A DNA stretch of 32,240 bases from Spirochaetales bacterium (GCA_007127335.1 SKZO01000398.1:1-32240), one strand, 5' to 3'; shown: positions 23,173-31,074, counted from the stretch's first letter. Numbers and translations: made by a program. The notes: generated from the letters alone by a model not told the origin.

Positions 23173-24153
23173 TACCAGTACCTTCCGGACATCCGCGCTG
23201 CCGGCGGCAAGAACTCCGAGCATACCCTCCACCTCATCAAGGCCAATGCGATGAGTCACCAGATCCGCTACCGGGACCGCACCGGAGGACAGCAGCTCGA
23301 TCGCCTCCATGGAGTTGCGCACCGAGGTGAACGAGCCGTGAACCGACAGCCCCTTGCGAAAGACGGCAAAGGGACGAAAGCCAATCTCCGCGTCCGTGTC
23401 CGGAACGCCGAACCAGAGCACCTCTGCGCCCGGGCTCGCCGCCTCCAGGGTATGCGCCATCGCGGCAGGCACGCCCGTCGCGTCGACCACGATGTCGTAC
23501 GCGTCCTGCTCGAGCTCGCTCGCGTCAGACAGGACCGGAACACCGAGCGACTGCCGGGCGAAATCGCGGCGCGCGCGGTTTCGCTCTGCCACGGTCATAC
23601 GGGTCACGCCGCAGGCGCGAAGCGTTCGCACCAGGAGCATCCCCACGGGCCCCGCCCCAACGACCGCCGCGCGTGACCCCGGGCGGACCGAGAGCTTGCG
23701 GATCCCGTGGATCACGCAGGACAGTGGCTCTACGAAGGCGGCCTCGTCGAAGGTCAGGTTGCCTATGCCAAAGGCCGCGCTCTCCGGTACCACGACATAC
23801 TCCGCCATCGCACCCGCTCGGGTGACGCCCACCGCCTGCCAGTTTTCGCAGAAGTTCTGCCGGTTGCCGAGACAGGCCGTGCAGTTGTTGCAGGGAAGGT
23901 TCGGCTCAACGGCGACGCGATCGCCCGCGGCGAACCTCGTGACATCCGCCCCGATCGCCTCAACCGTGCCGGCGAACTCGTGGCCCGGGACAACGGGATA
24001 CGAGCCCAGGTACGATCCCTCGTAGATGTGCAGATCCGTCCCACAGATGCCGCAGGCGGCGACACGGATGAGCAGATCACTCGAAGCCGGCTGTGGCGGT
24101 ACGGAAGTCTCAATGGTGATGGACCGGGGCTCGCGGATGGTCAAGGTGCGCAT
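23164..24153 (-). CDS. Zinc-dependent alcohol/polyol dehydrogenase (MDR family)
   Basis: This cytoplasmic NAD(P)-linked dehydrogenase has 329 residues. Catalytic zinc ligands are C37 (CGICGTD), H58-E59 (PGHEFAG) and probably E142 (FVEPLSC). Structural zinc is bound by C88, C91, C94 and C102. The Rossmann motif VGAGPVG is at 165-171. The sorbitol/threonine/galactitol dehydrogenase subgroup (LHIYEG... and EPLSCVIHG) fits best, so the substrate is likely a polyol or secondary alcohol. No SD precedes ATG 24153; a TATCAT box lies exactly six bases upstream, so it may be leaderless. A divergent membrane gene begins 45 bp away. Confidence 0.88.
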   Translation of the reverse strand: MRTLTIREPRSITIETSVPPQPASSDLLIRVAACGICGTDLHIYEGSYLGSYPVVPGHEFAGTVEAIGADVTRFAAGDRVAVEPNLPCNNCTACLGNRQNFCENWQAVGVTRAGAMAEYVVVPESAAFGIGNLTFDEAAFVEPLSCVIHGIRKLSVRPGSRAAVVGAGPVGMLLVRTLRACGVTRMTVAERNRARRDFARQSLGVPVLSDASELEQDAYDIVVDATGVPAAMAHTLEAASPGAEVLWFGVPDTDAEIGFRPFAVFRKGLSVHGSFTSVRNSMEAIELLSSGAVPVADLVTHRIGLDEVEGMLGVLAAGSADVRKVLVLP

Positions 24154-24159
24154 GCGGGG

Positions 24160-24192
24160 ATGATAGCCTGATTCCGTCAGCCCGGCTACAAT
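24160..24192. promoter_or_regulatory. Back-to-back -10 boxes placed for leaderless transcripts
   Basis: On the minus strand TATCAT (24160-24165) ends six bases before ATG 24153. On the plus strand TACAAT (24187-24192) ends six bases before ATG 24199. Each matches TATAAT at five of six positions, and neither gene has an SD. With a usual 6-7-base gap, both transcripts would begin at or next to the start codon. The -35 elements are weak. Confidence 0.45.
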
Positions 24193-24198
24193 GCCCGG

Positions 24199-25167
24199 AT
24201 GATGCGACTCGTGCGAGCGGTACGAACCGGAGTCGCCGCCGGGCTTCGAACCGCGGTGTGGCTGCTGCTCATCATGTTGCCGGTATCCTTCGTCGTCCTG
24301 CTCCTGCGGTGGACAGGAGTACTCGAAGCAGTCAGCGATCTCCTCTCGCCGGTATTCCGGTCGATCGGTCTGCCGGGCGCATCAGCTCTCGTCTTCCTCT
24401 CGTCGCTCTTCGTGAATCTGTACTCGGGTATCGCGGTGATGGGCGAGCTCGCACTCTCGATGCGCGAAGTGACGATAATCGCGGTGATGTGCCTGATCGC
24501 ACACAACTTCCTGGTCGAGATCGCCGTGCTCGGATCTACCGGAAGCAGTCCGCTACGCATGGTGGTTCTGCGCCTGGCGGCGGCGCTCGTGGCGGGGTTC
24601 GGCTTGAGCCTGATGCTGCCGGCCGATCTCGCCGCGCTCGACACCGGGATCGGCGCACATATGCGGGAGGTGGAGCCGGACCGCTTCGCTGGAGCGCTCG
24701 TCGCCTGGGGACGGGAGAGTCTGATGCTGATCGGCCGGATCTCGCTCATACTCCTCGCCCTGATGACGGGTGAAGCGCTGCTGCAGGAGATGGGCGTGAT
24801 TCGCTGGATAGGACGGCGACTCGGGCCGGTCATGCGGCTGTTCGGACTTCCGGAGGAGACCGCATTCCTGTGGGTGGTCTCGAACACGCTCGGTCTGGCG
24901 TACGGGGCCGGTGTACTGCGTCGAGAGGTCTCGCAGGGCCGCCTCTCGACGGTCCACAGTGATCTGCTGAACCACCACATCGCCGTGTCCCACTCGCTCC
25001 TCGAAGACACGCTTCTCTTCGTCGTTCTGGGAGTCCCGGCGCTGTGGATTACGGTCCCGCGTCTTCTCCTGGCCCTCTTCGCCGTCTGGGCCCGGCGAGC
25101 GGAACTCGCCATACGCGCGCGGCGCACGAGCCACGAGCGCGCCTACCGTTCGCGAAGTCTCCCGTAA
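24199..25167 (+). CDS. Gate-domain (nucleoside-recognition-like) membrane protein
   Basis: This polytopic inner-membrane protein has 322 residues with about eight hydrophobic segments arranged as two similar halves. Each half has a Gate-like pattern: a pair of helices, then a helix carrying FLSSLFVNLYSGIAVMGEL in the first half and LWVVSNTLGLAYGAGVLRREV in the second. Such proteins (relatives of SpmA/SpmB and the FeoB/CNT Gate domain) are annotated as nucleoside-recognition proteins, but the transported substrate is generally unknown. An MMRLVRAVRTG amphipathic start and an Arg-rich tail are cytoplasmic. The start is one of two adjacent ATGs, without SD. Its 3' end overlaps the convergent unknown gene by 25 bp. 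Confidence 0.8.
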   Translation: MMRLVRAVRTGVAAGLRTAVWLLLIMLPVSFVVLLLRWTGVLEAVSDLLSPVFRSIGLPGASALVFLSSLFVNLYSGIAVMGELALSMREVTIIAVMCLIAHNFLVEIAVLGSTGSSPLRMVVLRLAAALVAGFGLSLMLPADLAALDTGIGAHMREVEPDRFAGALVAWGRESLMLIGRISLILLALMTGEALLQEMGVIRWIGRRLGPVMRLFGLPEETAFLWVVSNTLGLAYGAGVLRREVSQGRLSTVHSDLLNHHIAVSHSLLEDTLLFVVLGVPALWITVPRLLLALFAVWARRAELAIRARRTSHERAYRSRSLP

Positions 25168-25682
25168 CTGCCCACCGTCAGAATCCCCGGATCGCCGTGG
25201 AACTGCTCGTGACGCCCGTCGCGTACCCGGACATGCCCCACAACGGAGGCATCCACCTCCATGTCCACTCCCTCGCAGGTCCATCTGCTGCCCCAGACGG
25301 CGAAGTCGCCGCCGCCGTAGGGCGCTGGCCGTGGTATCGAGTCGGCGGACGACAGAAAGGTCATCCGCGCGAGAGCCACCGGCCCGGTCGCGGCGATGAG
25401 ACGGCCTCGCACGATGCGATCGCCGCTCCCGGCGTCGGAGCCTATGGTTTCGATCCGCAGCTGCGATGGAGAGGCGCGGATCGCCGTGCTCTCAGGAAAC
25501 CGGTCCGCCATGAATCGGGCGGCACGGGATGAACAGTGGTAGACGGTCACCGGGCGGTGGGTCCCATCACGGATGACGATGAAGCAGGCGAAGCTCCCGT
25601 GCGTGACGGAATGGATAACGCACCACTCGTAGCGTCCGGGAAGGTGCGCGAACGGCGCGTAGAACTCGATTGACTCACTCAT
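25143..25682 (-). CDS. Unknown protein, last gene of the TPP-riboswitch thiamine operon
   Basis: I do not recognise this 179-residue protein. It lacks a signal peptide and membrane helices and looks like a soluble, beta-rich domain: strands around CVIHSVTHGSFACFIVIRDG, VTVYHCSS, IVRGRLIAATGPVALARMTF and GGDFAVWGSRWTCEG, ending GHVRVRDGRHEQF. Cysteines at about 21, 33, 50 and 137, and His at 24 and 28, are possible ligands but form no standard motif. It begins 8 bp inside the thiQ 3' end, so it is translationally coupled to the transporter and under the same riboswitch. That makes a thiamine-related role (intracellular binding, hydrolysis or salvage) a reasonable inference without direct support. 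It overlaps the convergent Gate gene by 25 bp. Confidence 0.7.
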   Translation of the reverse strand: MSESIEFYAPFAHLPGRYEWCVIHSVTHGSFACFIVIRDGTHRPVTVYHCSSRAARFMADRFPESTAIRASPSQLRIETIGSDAGSGDRIVRGRLIAATGPVALARMTFLSSADSIPRPAPYGGGDFAVWGSRWTCEGVDMEVDASVVGHVRVRDGRHEQFHGDPGILTVGSYGRLRER

Positions 25683-26637
25683 TCGGCAGCTCCGAGCCCG
25701 CAGACCAAACTGCGATCAGCTCCGCTCCGGGTTCGTAGCGGCGGGAGTCGTAGGCAAGCAGGCTCCCCAACGCGGAATCGAGCTCGTACAGCCATGCGAA
25801 CCCCAGAAACTGCCGGCTCTGCACCGTCGCCTCCACGGAGCTCTCAGCGAGCACCTCGCCCGCACCCGGACCCACCGGGCTCAGACTGACCTGCTCCGGG
25901 CGGAGAATGAGCGTCCGTCCCTCATGAGGCACTACGCTCATCTCACCCACGAACCCGGCCACGAACTCGTCGGCTGGACGACGGTAGAGCTCGACCGGGC
26001 TCGCATATTGCACGAGGCGTCCCTGGCGCAGGACGGCTACACGGTCCGAGATCGACAGCGCCTCCTGCCGGCTGTGGGTCACGAAGAGCACCGTGATTCC
26101 GAGCTCCCGTTGCAGTCGCACGATTTCGCGTCGGAGATCCCGGCGCAGTACCTCGTCAATGGAGCTGAATGGCTCATCGAGCAGCAGGAGCACCGGATCG
26201 ACGGCAAGGGCGCGGGCGATCGCGACGCGCTGCCGCTCGCCTCCGGAAAGGGTATCCACTCGTCTCCTCCCGTACCCGGGCAGGTCCATCAGCTCGAGCA
26301 ACTCATCGACCCGTCTGCGCATGCGTGCGGGCTCAACGCGGCGGATTCGAAGTCCGTACCCGACGTTCTGCGCAACCGACATGTGCGGAAAGAGCGTATA
26401 GTCCTGAAAGACATAGCCGATGTGCCGACCGGCCGGCGGAAGCCTCGTCACGTCCTCACCGTTGATCACGATCCGCCCGGCATCAATCGACTCGAATCCG
26501 GCGATGAGCCGCAGCGTCGTCGTCTTGCCGCTGCCGCTCGGCCCAAGGACGGAGACGAGCTCGCCGGCCTCAACGGCGAGGTCGAGCTCCATGTCGAACT
26601 CCGGGTATGCCTTTCGCAGCCGTTCAAGCCGAATCAC
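25675..26637 (-). CDS. thiQ: Thiamine ABC transporter ATPase
   Basis: This ATP-binding subunit energises thiamine/TPP import. Its 320 residues carry Walker A GPSGSGKT (32-39), Q-loop Q78, signature LSGGERQ (from 130), Walker B LLLLDE (E155) and switch H188. A C-terminal extension of about 90 residues (RTLILRPEQVSLSP, then QSRQFLGFAWLYEL) is a TOBE-like domain. E. coli ThiQ (about 232 aa) lacks it, so this one resembles FbpC/PotA-type ATPases in length. GTG 26637 is chosen: AGGAG seven bases upstream, overlapping the thiP stop by 14 bp; an upstream extension to 26691 lies in the thiP frame region and adds only a Ser-rich stretch. Assignment rests on the operon. Confidence 0.88.
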   Translation of the reverse strand: MIRLERLRKAYPEFDMELDLAVEAGELVSVLGPSGSGKTTTLRLIAGFESIDAGRIVINGEDVTRLPPAGRHIGYVFQDYTLFPHMSVAQNVGYGLRIRRVEPARMRRRVDELLELMDLPGYGRRRVDTLSGGERQRVAIARALAVDPVLLLLDEPFSSIDEVLRRDLRREIVRLQRELGITVLFVTHSRQEALSISDRVAVLRQGRLVQYASPVELYRRPADEFVAGFVGEMSVVPHEGRTLILRPEQVSLSPVGPGAGEVLAESSVEATVQSRQFLGFAWLYELDSALGSLLAYDSRRYEPGAELIAVWSAGSELPNE

Positions 26638-28261
26638 GCCGCGGCTCCTGTGCGTGCATTGAGGTGGCGTCGATGACGAGGAAGAGGCCAAGGCAGATCA
26701 GTACATAGATGACGGCGAGCGCAAGCGCGAGGTCAAAGCTGCGGAAGCCGATGAGCCGGTAGATTGCGACGGGGAAGGTCGCGATGCGGCCGCGGCCGGC
26801 GGCAAGCACGACGGTGAGGTCTGCGAATGGAAGCGCAAGCGCATAGGCATACCCGTTCAGGAGGGTCCGGCGCAGGAGCGGCACCTCCACGTCCCGAAGC
26901 ACGGCCCATCGGCTCGCGCCAAGGATCTCCGCCGACCGAACCAGGCCGTCGCCAAGCTCGTCAACACCGGTCCGGAGTATCCGGAACACGAGGGGGAAGC
27001 CGATGAAGAACTGCCCAAGCACGACGAGCACGGCCGGCGGGACCGTAGCCCCCCACACGAAGCGCAGCCCCAGGCTCACGGTGACGAAGGACATTGCAAT
27101 CGGCATCTGCAGGAAACTCTCGAATCCGGGCCGACTTCTTCCCCGCAGCGAGAGCGCGAGCGCGGCGGCGAGCAGGAATATGAGCGTTCCCGAACTGACG
27201 GCGATCGCGACACTCCGCCAGATGACGCCGGGAATCGAGCTCCGGAGTATTCCCTCGACGTTCCGGTCCGCCGCACCGGGAATCAGCAGTTGCCGGAACC
27301 CTTCGAGCGAGAAGGCACCGTTGGCGTTCGTGAGAGCCCGGGCGAACATCGTGAGGACGGGGCCCAGGACAAACGCGATCGCGACGACCGCATAGGCCGT
27401 CATGAAGATGCGTCCGGCGGTCGAGGCGGTGGCCAGCGGCGGAAGTCCACGCTCGCCTCCGGAGCGCGACACGCGGGCCGCGACAATCGCTCGCGAGGCG
27501 AGCGCGAGGAAGCCGACCGAGAGCACAAGCTGCAGAGTCGAGTAGACGGCCGCGGCGATGAGGTCCAGGTTCACATACGTTTCCTGGTAGATCGCGACCT
27601 CGAGCGTGGAGAATCGTACCCCGCCAAACACGAGGATGATCCCGAAGCTGAGAAAACAGTAGATGAAGATAAGCACGAAGGCGCTTACGATCGCAGGCGC
27701 GAGAAGCGGAAGCGTGACACGGAGGAACAACCCGAGCGGGCGCTCGCCCAGGCTCTCAGCCGCCTCCGCGAACCGGCGATCGATGGAGCGCCAGGCCGTG
27801 GAGATGATCCTGATCGCCAGCGAAAAGTTATAGAAGACATGCGCGAGCACTATGCCGCGGAAGTTGTAGACGAGATTGAAGTCGGTACCCAGGATCGAAT
27901 TGAGCAGGCCGCTCTTCCCATAGAAGCTGATCATGCAGACGACCACGATGATGCTCGGCAGCACGAAGGGGACCAGCGACAACGAATAGGCAAGCCGCTT
28001 ACCCGGAAAGGAGTAGTGCGATACCATGTAGGCAAGAGGCATCGCGGCGGCCACCGCAATCGCCGCGGAGAGCGCGGCCTGGCCGGTGGTAAAACCGACG
28101 ACGCGCATCGTGCGGGGCGCGGTGAGCACGCCTCGGGCCCGATCGAGCACTGCGGCCGCGGGGACGCCGCGCATCGCCTCTACGTACACGCCTCCAATGG
28201 GAACGAGGAAGAAGAGCGCGAAATACGCGACGACCCCCGCGTACAGGAGCGATCGGCTCAC
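26624..28261 (-). CDS. thiP: Thiamine ABC transporter permease (fused two-domain)
   Basis: This inner-membrane permease has 545 residues with about 12 helices in two homologous halves. Each half has the EAA loop that contacts ThiQ: EAAESLGERPLGLFLRVTLPLL in shortened form (AESLGERPLG) in the first half, and SAEILGASRWAVLRDVEVPLL (EILGASRWAV) in the second. This fused design is that of ThiP/FbpB-type permeases. Start is GTG 28261 in the GTGA overlap with the thiB stop, with GGAAG about eight bases upstream; the frame is open 10 codons further (GTG 28291) inside thiB. Substrate assigned from the riboswitch and ThiB. Confidence 0.9.
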   Translation of the reverse strand: MSRSLLYAGVVAYFALFFLVPIGGVYVEAMRGVPAAAVLDRARGVLTAPRTMRVVGFTTGQAALSAAIAVAAAMPLAYMVSHYSFPGKRLAYSLSLVPFVLPSIIVVVCMISFYGKSGLLNSILGTDFNLVYNFRGIVLAHVFYNFSLAIRIISTAWRSIDRRFAEAAESLGERPLGLFLRVTLPLLAPAIVSAFVLIFIYCFLSFGIILVFGGVRFSTLEVAIYQETYVNLDLIAAAVYSTLQLVLSVGFLALASRAIVAARVSRSGGERGLPPLATASTAGRIFMTAYAVVAIAFVLGPVLTMFARALTNANGAFSLEGFRQLLIPGAADRNVEGILRSSIPGVIWRSVAIAVSSGTLIFLLAAALALSLRGRSRPGFESFLQMPIAMSFVTVSLGLRFVWGATVPPAVLVVLGQFFIGFPLVFRILRTGVDELGDGLVRSAEILGASRWAVLRDVEVPLLRRTLLNGYAYALALPFADLTVVLAAGRGRIATFPVAIYRLIGFRSFDLALALAVIYVLICLGLFLVIDATSMHAQEPRRDSA

Positions 28262-29343
28262 TGCATCACTTCCCGCCAGTCGGAGAGCCACCGGTCAAAG
28301 TTCTCGTCCACCTCGTCGACCGGCAGGAAGATCGAGGTGCCGGCGGTCTCCACGAGGTTGAACGCCTCCGGGAGTTCGACGTCGGCCCGCACCGGGTACA
28401 TGAACTGGTTCAGCGGAATCTCACGCTGGAAGTCGACGCTCAGCAGAAAGTCGATGAGCCGACGCGCATTCTCGACGTTCGCGGCTCCGGAAAGCACGCC
28501 CGCGACCTCAATCTGTGCGTAGCCGTGGTCTTCGAGGATCAGATTCCGGTAGCGGTCGGTATCCTCGAAGGCGATGTGGTAAGGGGGGCTGCTTTCGTAG
28601 CTCAGCACGATGGGCGCCTCACCCTGCGTATAGAGTCCGTACCCCTCGGACCAGCCGGAGGTGATGGTGAGGATATTCGGAGAGAGCCGACGCCAGTAGT
28701 CCAGGTAGCCGTCCTCGCCGTGCACGGCCACCGTCAGCAGGAGGAAGTTCCTCCCCGGCGACGACGTTGCGGGATTCATCAGGATGATCGATTCCGACAG
28801 CCGCGGGTCGAGCAGCTCTTCCCACGTCGTCGGCGGGTCGGGCAGCCGTTCGCTGTCGTAGTTGAGCAGCACATGCCCCCAGTCGAAGGGCGTGAGCCGG
28901 AACTCCGGGTCGATGACCAGGTGGTCACGGATCGCGTCGGCCTCTCCCGGGCGATACGCCTGGAAGAGACCGGCCTCCAGCGCCCGGCCTATGTAGGTGT
29001 TATCGAGACCGATCGCCGCATCCGCCCGCGGCGCGGCACGCTCGAGCCAGAGCTGATTGTACAGCCCGCCGGTATCCTGGTGACGTTCGAGCGTCGGTGT
29101 CACCCCGTACGCTTCCTCGAAGTGGGTGGTGATCAGTACTTCCAGCGACTGCGGAAACGCGTCGTAGGTGTAGATCGTGAGCGCTCCCGGGTCGTCGGCC
29201 GCCTCCCCGGCCGCCTCATCACGGCCGCAGGCGACGAGCGCCGCAAGCAGGACAAACGCGGCAAGCAGCGCAGACATGGTCCGCAGCAACGATCGCAGGC
29301 GGCGAAACGGCTCGGGTCCGGCAGATGGCAAAGGTTGAAACAT
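28258..29343 (-). CDS. thiB: Thiamine-binding lipoprotein of the ABC transporter
   Basis: This solute-binding protein for thiamine/TPP has 361 residues. The N-terminus is a lipoprotein signal with core LLAAFVLLAA and lipobox LVAC (C39), so it would be lipid-anchored rather than free periplasmic as in E. coli. The mature part follows E. coli ThiB closely: LTIYTYDAF, ADAAIGLDNTYIG, PFDWGHVLLNYD, NPATSSPGRNFLLL, TSGWSEGYGLYTQGE and LSYESSPPYHI, the last two containing the aromatic residues that hold the ligand. ATG 29343 has GGGGGAGG six bases upstream; an apparent extension to 29478 is riboswitch sequence, not coding. Confidence 0.94.
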   Translation of the reverse strand: MFQPLPSAGPEPFRRLRSLLRTMSALLAAFVLLAALVACGRDEAAGEAADDPGALTIYTYDAFPQSLEVLITTHFEEAYGVTPTLERHQDTGGLYNQLWLERAAPRADAAIGLDNTYIGRALEAGLFQAYRPGEADAIRDHLVIDPEFRLTPFDWGHVLLNYDSERLPDPPTTWEELLDPRLSESIILMNPATSSPGRNFLLLTVAVHGEDGYLDYWRRLSPNILTITSGWSEGYGLYTQGEAPIVLSYESSPPYHIAFEDTDRYRNLILEDHGYAQIEVAGVLSGAANVENARRLIDFLLSVDFQREIPLNQFMYPVRADVELPEAFNLVETAGTSIFLPVDEVDENFDRWLSDWREVMQ

Positions 29344-29404
29344 GGGAAACCTCCCCCTGAAGATTTCGGGGCGGCGTCGAAGAAAGGCTTTGCGGAATGA
29401 AGAA

Positions 29405-29484
29405 GGCACGGTTCCCTCCGCCGGCATTACCCGGATCAGGTCAGCGGGTGTGATCTCAGCCTTTCCTGCGAAAAGCACCCCGTA
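29405..29484 (-). promoter_or_regulatory. TPP riboswitch (THI element)
   Basis: The 80-base minus-strand leader matches the TPP aptamer. P1 pairs GTACGG with CCGTGC (outer ends 29484 and 29405). Conserved blocks appear in order: GGGGTGC (29474-29480), GCTGAGA with CTGAGA at 29453-29458, ACCTGAT with CCTGAT at 29434-29439, GGTAATGCCGGCG, and GGGAA (29411-29415). It precedes thiB by 61 bases. The region after it has no good T-run terminator. CCCC of GCCCCG can pair with GGGG of the SD GGGGGAGG, suggesting translational control. Confidence 0.95.
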
Positions 29485-29488
29485 CGCT

Positions 29489-29517
29489 AAAACTATCCAC
29501 GGCGCCCGCGGGCGTCA
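29489..29517 (-). promoter_or_regulatory. Promoter of the thiamine operon
   Basis: On the minus strand TTGACG (29512-29517), 17 bases and TAGTTT (29489-29494) would start transcription near 29483, the first bases of riboswitch P1. The -35 is good and the -10 weak. It lies inside the 3' end of the CMD-family gene. Confidence 0.5.
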
Positions 29518-30056
29518 AGTCGGCAGAAGCCGTGCTCTTCGGCTCCGAGCGCTGCGTTGAACTTCGCACTCATGTTCTGAAACGCGATCCACGCCGTGAG
29601 CGCGGTAACCTGGTCGCCGTTCAGATACGAACCGAGCGCGGCGATCTGAGCGTCGGTCACCTCCGCGCACCGTTCGGTCATCGTCTCCGCGTAGTCGAGC
29701 GCCGCCCGTTCGAGCGGGCTGTACAGGTCACTCTCACGCCACCGCTCCACATCGACCGCCTTGCGCTCTGCTCCCGCGGCGCGCAGATAGTTGTACGAGT
29801 TCAGGTCGACGCAGAAGGTGCATCCGTTGATCTGGGCGATCCGGATGGAAACGAGGCTGCGGAGATTCGCGTCCACCGGGTACCGCCGGCTCTGGAAGAA
29901 CCCGAGCGCGGCCAGCACGGAGAGGAAAGGTCCGGGAAGCCGCCCCCAGAGGAACGACGGCGCGAGGACGCGTCCGTACTTGCGCTCCTGCCGGCGGAGG
30001 AACCACCGCACGGTCCAGGGATACGCGGAGACAGGTTTGGGCGCGATTCGTGACAT
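29493..30056 (-). CDS. Carboxymuconolactone decarboxylase (CMD/AhpD-like) family protein
   Basis: This small all-helical protein of the CMD fold has 187 residues. The central motif is INGCTFCVDLNSYNY, with a CxxC pair at C79 and C82. AhpD peroxidases have Glu before and His four residues after the second Cys; here the matching places hold Ser/Ile and Asn86, so the classical proton relay is missing. The NGCxFCxDLNS version is common among uncharacterised CMD proteins and may act as a disulfide reductase or have another role. No SD is seen before ATG 30056; it starts 18 bp after the phosphatase stop, so it is probably the second gene of that transcript. Confidence 0.82.
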   Translation of the reverse strand: MSRIAPKPVSAYPWTVRWFLRRQERKYGRVLAPSFLWGRLPGPFLSVLAALGFFQSRRYPVDANLRSLVSIRIAQINGCTFCVDLNSYNYLRAAGAERKAVDVERWRESDLYSPLERAALDYAETMTERCAEVTDAQIAALGSYLNGDQVTALTAWIAFQNMSAKFNAALGAEEHGFCRLDARGRRG

Positions 30057-30074
30057 AGGGCAACCGCGCTGAAT

Positions 30075-31046
30075 CTACTCAGAGCGGCCCGGCGCATCAA
30101 GCAGTATCGCGCGGATCCGGTCGATCGATTCCTGCTCCATGCCGACGCGTGAGACGAGATATTGCTCACTCGACCCATAGGTCTCGTCGATGTGCTCGAG
30201 CGCGGAGACGATCCACCCGGGCTCAACCCCCATCAGGTGGTTGAGATGCTCGCGCGGTACGCCCAGGGTGAGAAGCAGCCGTCCCTCCTCGTGCTCGACG
30301 AACGCATCGACGACCTCGTCGAGGTAGGCATTGGAGAGCAGGAAGTCGGCCACGATCGTCTCCCTTGGCACGCCGAGCAGATCCAGAAGAAGCGCCGTGA
30401 CCACGCCCACCCGGTCCTTCCCGTTCGTGCAGTGCACGAGCACCGGGTAGGCGGTCTCGTCCGCAAGCAGCCGGAAGACCGGCGCGAACCGCGGCGCCCA
30501 TTCCTCGAGGTACTCGATGTAGAACTCGCGGAAGCGGTCGGAGATCGCCTGGCGGTTGAGCAGGATGGTGAAGTGCAACGGCTTCATCTCGTCGTAGATG
30601 GGCAGGTGCACGGTCCTGGAGCCCGGTATCTGCCGGTTCGGATAGCGGTCAATGCGGGACGCCTCGCGCAGGTCGATGATGGTGGCGATCCCGGTGTCCT
30701 GGAGCTTCGCGACATCAGCGTCGGTGAGGCGGCTGAGATGGCCGCTGCGGTAGAAGAGTCCGCTTCGCACCACCGGGTCGGCCTGCCCTCCGGCCGGGCC
30801 GTCCGCGACCGGGTACCCGCCAATGTCGCGCGTGTTGGAGGTTCCCCGTAACGGCACGAATCGCTCGGTAATCTGCGCATCCCGGGTGTGCGCCTCGATC
30901 GCGCTCCGGTCGAGCCCCGCGCGACCGAGCTCTCCGTACGTCACGGCAAACGGCGCGACACCCCTTCCCCCGACGATACGGACCACACCGAACAGCGCGA
31001 CTACGAGCGCGAGGATGAAGGACGTGCCGGTCAGGATCGTTCGCAA
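30075..31046 (-). CDS. Membrane-anchored tyrosine phosphatase family protein
   Basis: This dual-specificity-like phosphatase (Y_phosphatase3 family) has 323 residues. One N-terminal membrane helix (about 8-24, LTGTSFILALVVALFG) is followed by LRGTSNTRDIGGY (67-79), the family's first signature, IIDLREASR, and the catalytic loop HCTNGKDRVG with nucleophile C206 and R212. HCxxGKDR is usual for bacterial MptpB/LipA-like enzymes acting on phosphotyrosine or phosphoinositides. Start TTG 31046 is preferred: GGAGG lies seven bases upstream, and the only upstream ATG (31079) falls inside the predicted -10 box. A hairpin covers the SD. The CMD gene follows in the same transcript. Confidence 0.83.
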   Translation of the reverse strand: MRTILTGTSFILALVVALFGVVRIVGGRGVAPFAVTYGELGRAGLDRSAIEAHTRDAQITERFVPLRGTSNTRDIGGYPVADGPAGGQADPVVRSGLFYRSGHLSRLTDADVAKLQDTGIATIIDLREASRIDRYPNRQIPGSRTVHLPIYDEMKPLHFTILLNRQAISDRFREFYIEYLEEWAPRFAPVFRLLADETAYPVLVHCTNGKDRVGVVTALLLDLLGVPRETIVADFLLSNAYLDEVVDAFVEHEEGRLLLTLGVPREHLNHLMGVEPGWIVSALEHIDETYGSSEQYLVSRVGMEQESIDRIRAILLDAPGRSE

Positions 31047-31054
31047 GGCTTCAC

Positions 31055-31074
31055 CTCCGGACTCCGGTCCGGAG
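31055..31074 (-). promoter_or_regulatory. Hairpin that would hide the SD of the phosphatase gene
   Basis: CTCCGGAC and GTCCGGAG are perfect 8-bp arms around a CGGA loop. The 3' arm contains GGAG of the SD GGAGGTG (31053-31058 region). It spans almost the whole predicted leader between the -10 box and TTG 31046. An RNA-level switch or temperature response is possible. Confidence 0.4.

Noticed and set aside
29344-29478. Upstream extension of ThiB coding sequence.
   Set aside because: The segment is the TPP riboswitch aptamer and its platform; ATG 29343 has a strong SD and begins a lipoprotein signal.
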